From: Chloroflexota bacterium
GTDB lineage: Bacteria > Chloroflexota > Anaerolineae > UBA1429
Length of the DNA: 5,307 nucleotides
Direction of reading: 5' to 3'
NCBI GenBank assembly: GCA_012515695.1
Contig: JAAYXX010000488.1
Location: 1-5,307, forward strand
Below, in pieces: positions 1-5,300 of this stretch; the first letter of the stretch is position 1; the number at the start of each line of letters is the position of its first letter. Below the pieces are notes generated by a model. It saw only the letters and a list, made by a program, of their open reading frames with translations, searched no databases and was not told the origin of the DNA. A program made the translations under genes and the position numbers.

Positions 1-8
1 CAGCCGCC

Positions 9-118
9 CGGCATGCATGCCGCACTCTCCCAGGGGGCGAGGGCGGCATGTATGCCGGTGGCATATTGCCGCGCTTACCGCCTTCTCCCCCCGGGAGAAA
101 GCGGCATGTATGCCGGTG
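9..118. repeat. cluster of CGGCATG(C/T)ATGCCG palindromes
   Basis: Position 9-22 is a perfect 14-bp palindrome, CGGCATGCATGCCG. Positions 44-57 and 102-115 carry the same element with one central change (CGGCATGTATGCCG), each inside an identical 18-bp direct repeat (GCGGCATGTATGCCGGTG at 43-60 and 101-118). The similarity extends upstream to about 41 bases (20-60 against 78-118, about 33 of 41 identical by eye). A degenerate relative, GGCA-TAT-TGCC, sits at 60-70. The region begins at the window edge, so the array may continue upstream. It looks like a small intergenic palindromic repeat family. It could act as a transcript-end structure, a protein-binding site or a non-autonomous mobile repeat, but the sequence does not decide. 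Confidence 0.75.
83..99. repeat. TTCTCCC/GGGAGAA hairpin in the repeat cluster
   Basis: A perfect 7-bp stem, TTCTCCC (83-89) with GGGAGAA (93-99), closes a CCC loop. It lies between the second and third CGGCAT palindromes and belongs to the longer repeat unit. The equivalent segment in the first unit (about 26-41) keeps TCTCCC but has diverged on the right arm, so its stem is weaker. No T-run follows, so it is not a classical intrinsic terminator on either strand. Confidence 0.5.
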
Positions 119-211
119 CCCGAAGGGCGGATGAGGGCAACCTCGATTTTGACCCAGCACTTGATCCGCGAAATGTTAGCGCCATTAGCCATCCTTGGAG
201 GCTCATATTAT

Positions 212-228
212 GCCGGCTGGAAGCCGGC
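212..228. repeat. GCCGGC-TGGAA-GCCGGC palindrome (REP-like)
   Basis: Two identical GCCGGC arms (212-217 and 223-228) flank a five-base TGGAA loop and are followed by GGTCC. GCCGGC is itself self-complementary, so the stem forms on either strand. The element is isolated in non-coding DNA and resembles the short REP-like palindromes scattered between genes in many GC-rich bacteria. No T-tract follows. A role as a dispersed repeat is an inference that needs the rest of the genome. Confidence 0.45.
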
Positions 229-272
229 GGTCCAATTCTCTTCATCGGAGCGATTATCTCGCGCGCCTGGAC

Positions 273-301
273 GTGCCAATGTGTGCGTTTTGCGGTACAA
301 T
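273..301 (+). promoter_or_regulatory. possible distal sigma-70 promoter
   Basis: A GTGCCA box (273-278, four of six matches to TTGACA) is followed after exactly 17 bases by TACAAT (296-301, five of six matches to TATAAT). Transcription would begin near 308 and give a leader of about 190 bases before the PadR-GH57 start. It is weaker than the promoter at 434-462 and could be a chance match. Confidence 0.3.
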
Positions 302-433
302 ATGCTAGATGATCTCCCTTTGCCGACGTACTCCTGGTGTGCACATCCTACCCGCATAGCCTGCGCTCCGTCTGCCACTGACCAACGATTGGGGCGAGCA
401 GGAAACCCATTCCAACCCACCTTCACGAAACAC

Positions 434-462
434 TTGCCAAGGGGATAGCTATCGCGCATAAT
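434..462 (+). promoter_or_regulatory. sigma-70 promoter of the PadR-GH57 gene
   Basis: TTGCCA (434-439) matches the -35 consensus at five of six bases. CATAAT (457-462) matches the -10 consensus at five of six. The spacer is exactly 17 bases. The predicted start point is near 469-470, leaving a leader of about 25 bases before ATG 497. The in-frame ATG at 461 overlaps the -10 box and would not be on this transcript, which supports the downstream start. A perfect palindrome in the spacer suggests that a repressor could compete with RNA polymerase here. Confidence 0.65.
444..453. promoter_or_regulatory. GATAGCTATC palindrome, candidate operator
   Basis: This is a perfect 10-bp palindrome centred between the -35 and -10 boxes of the promoter at 434-462, a typical position for a repressor operator. 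GGGGATAG at 441-448, the left arm with its flank, recurs at 487-494 over the ribosome-binding site. The encoded PadR domain is an obvious candidate ligand, since PadR proteins commonly repress their own promoters, but the palindrome does not match the ATGT/ACAT-type arms known for some family members. Confidence 0.4.
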
Positions 463-484
463 GTTTCCCATTAGAATAGCAAGT

Positions 485-490
485 AGGGGG
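485..490 (+). promoter_or_regulatory. ribosome-binding site deciding the start at 497
   Basis: The purine run AGGGGG lies six bases before ATG 497. A GTG at 494 directly precedes the ATG but is only three bases from the run, so ATG 497 has the better spacing. The ATG at 461 has no comparable site and falls inside the -10 box. Confidence 0.6.
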
Positions 491-496
491 ATAGTG

Positions 497-2803
497 ATGA
501 GGGAAGTTCGGACCATACTCTTGGGCTTGCTCCGGCAAGGGGATTTGTATGGCTATCAGATCAAGCGGATGCTGGAGCGAGACGAGTTCAGCGAGTGGGC
601 TACGATCCCCGCAGCCACGCTATATCACGAACTGGAGGAGATGGCCGACGATGGCCTGATCGAGCGGTTGGGAAGTGAGCTGGCCCAAGGCAAACCGGCG
701 CGGGTCATCTATCGTCTCAGCCCCAAGGGCCGCGAGGAGCTGACGCGCCTGCTGCGTGATGCGTGGTCCTCGGTAGAGCGCCCGCGCACGCCCGAAGATA
801 TCGCCACGCTTTTTATGGATGCGCTATCTCAAGAGGAGATCGCCGAGGCTCTGCGCGAGCGGCTGAACGCGCTTCAGGAAGAGCTGGCGCGAATAGAGGA
901 TGCGGCCCGCCAGCGACAGGCGGACCCCGTACTGCGGGATACGGTGAGCGCCATCTGGGATCATGCTCGCCTGCGGATGCAGAGCGAGATCGAGTGGACG
1001 CGCAGCCTGCTCGCCAGCGTCGAGGCCGGGGGATATGTTCGCGCCAGGGAGACGGTGGAGGCCAAAGAGAAGGCCGTGCCCGCGCCCAAGCCCCGCCGGT
1101 CGACTGAGGGGTTGGGGGCATTTACCTTTGTGCTGCATACCCATCTGCCCTATGCCCGAATGGCTGGCCGCTGGCCGCATGGGGAGGAGTGGATTCACGA
1201 GGCGCTGGCCGAGACGTATGTCCCCCTGCTGAATGCGCTGTATGACCTGCGCGACGAGGGCGTCTCCTACAAATTGACCATCAGCATGACCCCCATCCTT
1301 GCCGAGCAATTGGCCGACGCGGACGTGCGCGAGCATTTCCTGGTCTACCTGGAAGAAGAGATCAACGCGGCCAAGATGGACATCCCCCGGTTTGGCGAGG
1401 CCAACGAGCGCCATGCAGAGTACCTGGCTACCTTTTACCGGGATTTCTATACCCATGTCAGAGACAGCTACCTCGAACGCTTTGGTGGAGATGTGGTGGG
1501 GGCATTTCGCCGGTTACAGGACGAAGGGTACCTGGAAGTGGTCACGAGCGCGGCCACGCACGGCTACCTGCCCTTGTTGAGTCGCGATTCGTCTGTCTAT
1601 GGACAGTTACGCACGGGCGTCGAGAGCTATCAGCGATTGTTTGGCCGCGCACCCACTGGCATCTGGCTGCCCGAGTGCGCCTATCGCCCTGCCTATGTAG
1701 ATGAAGACGGGGTGGTTCGTCCGGGCATGGAAGAGTATTTGTCGGCGCTGGACCTGGGCCACTTTTTCGTCGAGACGCACGCCATCGAAGGGGGCCGCCC
1801 TGTTGGCAAGGCAGCCGGGGATGTGGCTATTGGCCCCTATGTGGCGGTGAAACGGCGTTATGTGGTTCCGGTTGCCGAGGGAACGGGCGCTTCAGGGACC
1901 ACCTACGAGGCGTATTATGTGGTGGGCAGCGACAAGGGGCTGACTGATCCGCCGGTGGCCGCTATTGGCCGCAATGATCGCACCGGCCAGCAGGTCTGGT
2001 CGGGGGACTGGGGCTACCCTGGCGACGCCGATTACCGCGAGTTCCACAAAAAAGACCACGAGTCGGGCCTGCAATACTGGCGGGTGACGGGGCCGCGCAT
2101 CGACCTGGGCGACAAGGACTATTACCATCCCGACTGGGCGCAGCACAAAGTCAGGGCGCACGCTCGCCACTTTGCAGAGCTTGTGGAGGAATTGATCACA
2201 GGGTATTATAAGGATACCAACCGCTACGGTCTGATCGCCTCTAACTATGACACCGAACTCTTTGGCCACTGGTGGTTTGAAGGGATTGATTGGCTGCGCG
2301 AAGTGTTGCGACTATTGGCCGACAGTGACGTGGTGGACCTGGTTACTGCCGGGGAGTATGTAGCGCGCCACGAGCCGGAGCAGGTCATGGCTGTGCCCGA
2401 AAGCTCCTGGGGGGTGGGTGGAACCCATTGGACGTGGGATAACCCCGAAACGCACTGGATGTGGGAGCCGATTCATCAGGCAGAGCAGCGGATGGAGGAG
2501 ATTGTGGCGCGGTATCCCCAGGCCCAGGGGGATACGCTGGCGGTGCTGAACCAGGCCGCCCGCGAGTTGCTGCTGGCCGAATCGAGCGATTGGCCTTTCC
2601 TGGTCTTTACGGGACAGGCCAAGCAATACGCCATCGAGCGGTTTCGCGGCCATCTGGAGCGCTTTCATCGGTTGGTGGATATGGCCGAGCGGGGCGTGGG
2701 CGCCCAAGATCGGGCCTATGCTGACGAGATGTACGAACGGGACAAGGTTTTTCCCAATATTGATTACCACTGGTTCAGGAACCGACAGGGTAAGGCGGAC
2801 TGA
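497..2803 (+). CDS. PadR regulator fused to GH57 branching-enzyme-like protein
   Basis: The 768-residue protein has two complete modules. Residues 2-88 form a PadR winged helix, with GYQI at 19-22, TLYHELEEMADDGLIE at 41-56 and wing YRLSPKGREEL at 72-82. Residues 96-175 are the charged C-terminal helices PadR proteins use to dimerise. A linker with PAPKPRR leads at about 208 into a GH57 module of usual length (about 560 residues) resembling 1,4-alpha-glucan branching enzymes, which cut alpha-1,4 links and rejoin them as alpha-1,6 branches in glycogen-like polymers. Visible GH57 motifs are HTHLPY (214-219), WLPECAY with probable nucleophile Glu393, NYDTELFGHWW with probable acid/base Asp585, ESSWG (635-639), a Trp-rich stretch (643-656) and C-terminal DWPF (698-701). 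There is no signal peptide, so it should be cytoplasmic. The start at 497 is set by the promoter and ribosome-binding site. Alternatively it may be an alpha-amylase-type GH57 or a non-catalytic glucan sensor. Domain calls are firm; activity is inferred. Confidence 0.9.
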   Translation: MREVRTILLGLLRQGDLYGYQIKRMLERDEFSEWATIPAATLYHELEEMADDGLIERLGSELAQGKPARVIYRLSPKGREELTRLLRDAWSSVERPRTPEDIATLFMDALSQEEIAEALRERLNALQEELARIEDAARQRQADPVLRDTVSAIWDHARLRMQSEIEWTRSLLASVEAGGYVRARETVEAKEKAVPAPKPRRSTEGLGAFTFVLHTHLPYARMAGRWPHGEEWIHEALAETYVPLLNALYDLRDEGVSYKLTISMTPILAEQLADADVREHFLVYLEEEINAAKMDIPRFGEANERHAEYLATFYRDFYTHVRDSYLERFGGDVVGAFRRLQDEGYLEVVTSAATHGYLPLLSRDSSVYGQLRTGVESYQRLFGRAPTGIWLPECAYRPAYVDEDGVVRPGMEEYLSALDLGHFFVETHAIEGGRPVGKAAGDVAIGPYVAVKRRYVVPVAEGTGASGTTYEAYYVVGSDKGLTDPPVAAIGRNDRTGQQVWSGDWGYPGDADYREFHKKDHESGLQYWRVTGPRIDLGDKDYYHPDWAQHKVRAHARHFAELVEELITGYYKDTNRYGLIASNYDTELFGHWWFEGIDWLREVLRLLADSDVVDLVTAGEYVARHEPEQVMAVPESSWGVGGTHWTWDNPETHWMWEPIHQAEQRMEEIVARYPQAQGDTLAVLNQAARELLLAESSDWPFLVFTGQAKQYAIERFRGHLERFHRLVDMAERGVGAQDRAYADEMYERDKVFPNIDYHWFRNRQGKAD

Positions 2804-2821
2804 ACCTGACCTAGCCTGTAG

Positions 2822-2871
2822 AGCGGCACCAGGGCAATGCCGACGCGCCTGTGCTTGTTCTGGTGACCGCT
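2822..2871. repeat. bulged 11-bp inverted repeat between genes
   Basis: AGCGGCACCAG (2822-2832) pairs with CTGGTG-A-CCGCT (2860-2871), giving 11 base pairs with one bulged A at 2866 and a 27-base loop. The loop contains the small palindrome GGCAATGCC (2833-2841). It starts 18 bases after the PadR-GH57 stop. Only TT follows the stem, so it is not a canonical intrinsic terminator. It could be a weak terminator, an mRNA 3' stabiliser or a two-part operator for the downstream regulator. Confidence 0.4.
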
Positions 2872-2900
2872 TAAAGACATACATTCTGCGCTAATGCGAA

Positions 2901-2907
2901 GGGGAGG
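2901..2907 (+). promoter_or_regulatory. ribosome-binding site favouring GTG 2914
   Basis: GGGGAGG contains GGAGG (2903-2907), a strong match to the anti-Shine-Dalgarno sequence. It directly abuts ATG 2908, which leaves no spacer, but is six bases from the in-frame GTG at 2914. Spacing therefore favours GTG as the start, although ATG 2908 cannot be excluded. Confidence 0.6.
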
Positions 2908-2913
2908 ATGACC

Positions 2914-4005
2914 GTGAAAACCCCTGGTAATCGCTCCAAGCCTCTATATCAACACGTTGCAGATGATATCGTAGCCAAAATCGAATGTGGCTTCTGGCAA
3001 CCGGGCAGCAAACTACCCAGCGAGCGGGCACTGTGCGACCAGTACAGTGTCAGCCAGATCACCGTTCGCCGGGCCTTGCGGGAACTCACACACTTGGGAC
3101 GGGTCTACAGTCACCACGGGTTGGGTTGGTTCGTTAATAAAGAGCAGCAAGGTGATGCGACGCACCAAGTCACCTTCATTCTGCCTGACCTGGATTGGGC
3201 GACCCGCTGTATGCTGAGGGCGCTGATTGACGGGCTGGACGCAGGCAGGACGGCTCTGCGGCTGGCGTTCACAGATGGCAACCCGCAGAACGAGGCTCAG
3301 GAGTTACAAAGGGCTATTGCGCGGGGAGTGGATGGGATTTTGCTCGCGGTGGCAGGCGAGGAACGCACGCTGACTGCCCACTATAGCAGCCTTCTGCGCG
3401 ACGTGTCGGTGCCCGTGCTGCTTCTGTGGCACGAAGTCAAGGATGTAAACTATCCCTCTGTTATCGTTGATGAGGGAGTGTGCATGCAGACGATGACGCG
3501 CCATCTGCTGGACCTGGGGCATCAACGCATTGCCTACGCGGGCAGCAACCCGGCCTTGGTGGCGGGCCAGCGGCGCTACTGGGGGTTCGCTACTACCCTG
3601 TGGGAACACGGGATAGACCTGCCCCTGAGCTGGGTGCTGGCTAGCGAACTGAACACCGAGGCGGAAACCAGGCGGCTACAGCAAATCTTTCAGGGGGCAG
3701 AGCGCCCGACGGCTCTGGTCTGCGCCTCCGATGACTATGCGGCCAAGGCGATGGCTATTTTGCAGCGGCTGGAATTGCGCTGCCCGGAGGATGTGGCCGT
3801 CGTGGGGTTGGGAGACCGCGACTTTGCGCCTCTGCTGCCCGTTCCATTGACCACTTTTCGCTATGACCTCGCCAAGATGGGGGCGGTGGCGGCAGAGATG
3901 ACCCTTGAACTGTTGGCCGGGCGACCTGTCAAGGATGTGCGGCTTTCAGGGCAGGTCATTACCCGCTCGAGCTGTGGCACCAGTTACCCTAGAGCATTGC
4001 GCTGA
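2914..4005 (+). CDS. GntR-LacI hybrid transcriptional regulator
   Basis: The 363-residue protein combines a GntR-type winged helix with a LacI-type sugar sensor, the architecture of the arabinose repressor AraR. Residues 9-74 carry the GntR signature: LPSERAL (34-40), SVSQITVRRAL as recognition helix (45-55) and the wing ending GLGWFV (69-74). From about residue 86 a periplasmic-binding-protein-like domain follows, with LGHQRIAYAG (201-210), CASDDYAA (270-277), PEDVAVVGLGD (291-301), LTTFRYD (312-318) and AGRP (335-338). It lacks a signal peptide or membrane segment and is expected to be a cytoplasmic, ligand-responsive DNA-binding dimer. The likely effector is a sugar or sugar derivative; which one cannot be read from sequence. 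GTG 2914 is chosen over ATG 2908 because of Shine-Dalgarno spacing. The aldo/keto reductase begins 56 bases downstream, so co-transcription and regulation of that gene are plausible but inferred. Confidence 0.9.
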   Translation: MKTPGNRSKPLYQHVADDIVAKIECGFWQPGSKLPSERALCDQYSVSQITVRRALRELTHLGRVYSHHGLGWFVNKEQQGDATHQVTFILPDLDWATRCMLRALIDGLDAGRTALRLAFTDGNPQNEAQELQRAIARGVDGILLAVAGEERTLTAHYSSLLRDVSVPVLLLWHEVKDVNYPSVIVDEGVCMQTMTRHLLDLGHQRIAYAGSNPALVAGQRRYWGFATTLWEHGIDLPLSWVLASELNTEAETRRLQQIFQGAERPTALVCASDDYAAKAMAILQRLELRCPEDVAVVGLGDRDFAPLLPVPLTTFRYDLAKMGAVAAEMTLELLAGRPVKDVRLSGQVITRSSCGTSYPRALR

Positions 4006-4037
4006 GTGGGCCGGGCCCCAATTGCCCGCTGTCTGCT

Positions 4038-4063
4038 GACATCATTGTATAGGGGGACATCAT
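4038..4063 (+). repeat. GACATCAT direct repeat upstream of the reductase
   Basis: GACATCAT occurs at 4038-4045 and again at 4056-4063 with an 18-base period, bracketing the Shine-Dalgarno run AGGGGG (4051-4056) and ending on the start codon of the reductase. A regulator bound here could affect initiation, but an 8-bp repeat can arise by chance. Confidence 0.25.
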
Positions 4064-5201
4064 GCCTGATTTCAAAATACCTAGACGTCCTTTGGGCAAT
4101 ACTGGGCTGATGGTATCTGTGCTTGGTCTGGGTGGCTTTCACCAGGTAGAGGTCGGGGGAGACTATGTGCAGGCGCTGGTAGGGCGCTATCTGGAAGCCG
4201 ATGGCAACTATATCGAGACGGCCCGCAACTATGGCAATGGTTCGTCAGAGTACAAGCTGGGCCAGGCTTTACGCGGGCATCGCGATCAGGTGGTGCTGGT
4301 CTCCAAGACGGGGCAGCGCACCGCCGAGGGCGCGTGGCGCGAGCTGAACGAGTCGCTGGAAGCTTTGCAGACGGACTATCTCGATGTGTGGCTCTATCAC
4401 TGCCTGACACAGCCCGAAGAGGTCGAGACGATTGCCCGGCCAGGGGGAGCCGCCGAGTCGTTTGCCAGAGCACGCGAGGAGGGGATGGTCCGCTGCGTGG
4501 GGGCCAGCACCCATTGGCCCATGCTGCTGCTGCCTGCGATGGAATCGCTGGAGCTGGACGTTGTCATGTACTGGGTGAATTACTTGGTGACCTGCAACTA
4601 TCCCGAGTTGTACCAGGTTATCGCTCCGGCAGCGCGCCAGCGAGGGTTGGGGATCATCGGCATGAAGCCGCTGGGAGATGGCTACTTGCATCGCTCCGTC
4701 AAGCCCGCGTTTGAATATGCGCTGGCCCAGGAAGTGGACGTGCTGGCTTGTGGGTTCAACTCGGTGGAGATGCTAGAAGCGGATCTGGAAGCCGTCTGTT
4801 CATGGGAGCGGCCCACGGCGGAGCGGTTGGAGGAAATCCTGCGCGACGCGCCCGAGTTGGGGGATTACGTTTGCCGTCAGTGTGGCAAGTGCGCCATGCC
4901 AGAGCTGGACCTGCCCAATGTGTTCGAGTTGGAGGGCAAGTTCGATCAGCAAATGTTCGATGGTCGCCCCACCGACGCCCCCGACTATGCGTTGCGCCAG
5001 CGTTTGCGCTACTGGTTCAACAACCAGGCGCGCGCGATGGAGCTATACAAGCCGTATGCGGCCAGGGTGCAGACTCTGCTCCAGGCAAGCGCGCCGTTGC
5101 CTCCCTGCCCCTATGGCATCGACCTGCGGCGCAAACTCGAACTGGCTCACGCCAAGCTGACCAGTAGCCCCCAGTTCCCGGAGGGGGTGACGGGGTTCTA
5201 G
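4062..5201 (+). CDS. aldo/keto reductase with atypical cysteine-rich C-terminus
   Basis: The 379-residue protein has an N-terminal aldo/keto reductase barrel (about 7-245), predicted to use NAD(P)H to reduce an aldehyde or ketone; the substrate is unknown. It opens with RRPLGNTGLMVSVLGLGG. The usual Asp-Tyr-Lys-His tetrad maps to Glu52, Tyr57, Lys82 and His113, so Glu replaces Asp. GASTHW (147-152) and GFNSVEMLEADLEAV (231-245) match cofactor-side segments of the family. The tail resembles iron-sulfur members: CRQCGKC gives Cys271, Cys274 and Cys277, but the Cys-Pro expected just after it is missing. A lone CPYGIDLRRKLELAH begins at Cys349, where relatives carry a second cysteine motif. These four cysteines might bind one [4Fe-4S] cluster. 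AGGGGG lies five bases before ATG 4062. No signal peptide is evident. It follows the GntR-LacI gene closely and may share its transcript and control. Confidence 0.88.
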   Translation: MPDFKIPRRPLGNTGLMVSVLGLGGFHQVEVGGDYVQALVGRYLEADGNYIETARNYGNGSSEYKLGQALRGHRDQVVLVSKTGQRTAEGAWRELNESLEALQTDYLDVWLYHCLTQPEEVETIARPGGAAESFARAREEGMVRCVGASTHWPMLLLPAMESLELDVVMYWVNYLVTCNYPELYQVIAPAARQRGLGIIGMKPLGDGYLHRSVKPAFEYALAQEVDVLACGFNSVEMLEADLEAVCSWERPTAERLEEILRDAPELGDYVCRQCGKCAMPELDLPNVFELEGKFDQQMFDGRPTDAPDYALRQRLRYWFNNQARAMELYKPYAARVQTLLQASAPLPPCPYGIDLRRKLELAHAKLTSSPQFPEGVTGF

Positions 5202-5208
5202 GACGTTA

Positions 5209-5225
5209 CGGGCAAACTCAGCCCG
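5209..5225 (+). terminator. weak hairpin after the reductase gene
   Basis: CGGGC (5209-5213) pairs with GCCCG (5221-5225) across a 7-base AAACTCA loop, beginning seven bases after the stop codon. The position fits a transcription terminator, but the stem is only five pairs and no T-tract follows, so a function is uncertain. Confidence 0.25.
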
Positions 5226-5286
5226 ATGCTTGTGCGAATATGGAGAGTTACCATTTACTTCGGTAGCCCGACGTGCCATCTCGTAG

Positions 5287-5300
5287 GCAGTTGAAACTGC
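5287..5300. repeat. GCAGTT-GA-AACTGC palindrome
   Basis: Six-base arms GCAGTT (5287-5292) and AACTGC (5295-5300) flank GA; as RNA, a 5-bp stem with a TGAA loop is more realistic. It is followed by ACC and the window edge. Its form (short GC-containing arms around a TGAA-like loop) recalls the element at 212-228, and it may be another dispersed intergenic palindrome. The rest of the 5202-5307 tail shows no supported gene. Confidence 0.4.

Larger units (their letters stand above)
1..433. other. non-coding, repeat-rich upstream region
   Basis: I find no convincing gene here. Open frames exist on both strands, but their translations are rich in Arg, Pro, Cys and His, they run across palindromic repeats, they overlap one another, and I recognise no domain in them. 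The region contains a cluster of CGGCATG(C/T)ATGCCG palindromes (9-118), a CT/GA-rich hairpin (83-99), a GC-rich hairpin with a TGGAA loop (212-228) and a possible distal promoter (273-301). No tRNA or rRNA signature was seen. It is probably the spacer between an upstream gene, outside the window, and the PadR-GH57 gene. Confidence 0.6.

Noticed and set aside
1..118. CRISPR array
   Set aside because: The repeats are short palindromes with unequal spacing (35 and 58 bases), spacers are themselves related, and no cas gene is present.
17..448. A 143-residue plus-strand open frame in the upstream region, with others overlapping it
   Set aside because: It begins inside the palindromic repeats, has no ribosome-binding site, shows no recognisable domain, and overlaps both promoter candidates; composition looks like translated non-coding DNA.
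208..516. A 102-residue minus-strand open frame opposite the promoter and start of the PadR-GH57 gene
   Set aside because: It runs antisense through the promoter and the GC-rich hairpin, and no family resemblance or ribosome-binding site is visible.
824..1456. A 210-residue minus-strand frame within the PadR-GH57 gene, and similar long antisense frames at 1892-2269 and 2312-2884
   Set aside because: These are mirror frames of a GC-rich gene whose plus strand carries unmistakable PadR and GH57 motifs.
2855..2885. Possible promoter for the GntR-LacI gene, TTGTTC with TACATT
   Set aside because: The boxes match consensus at only three and four of six bases with a 19-base spacer; too weak to annotate.
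4009..4028. GGGCCGGGCCC palindrome after the GntR-LacI stop as a terminator
   Set aside because: The central base leaves a realistic stem of only four pairs with a three-base loop and no T-tract follows.
4022..4050. Possible promoter for the reductase, TTGCCC with TTGTAT at 17 bases
   Set aside because: The -10 box matches only three of six bases and abuts the ribosome-binding site, so the leader would be implausibly short.
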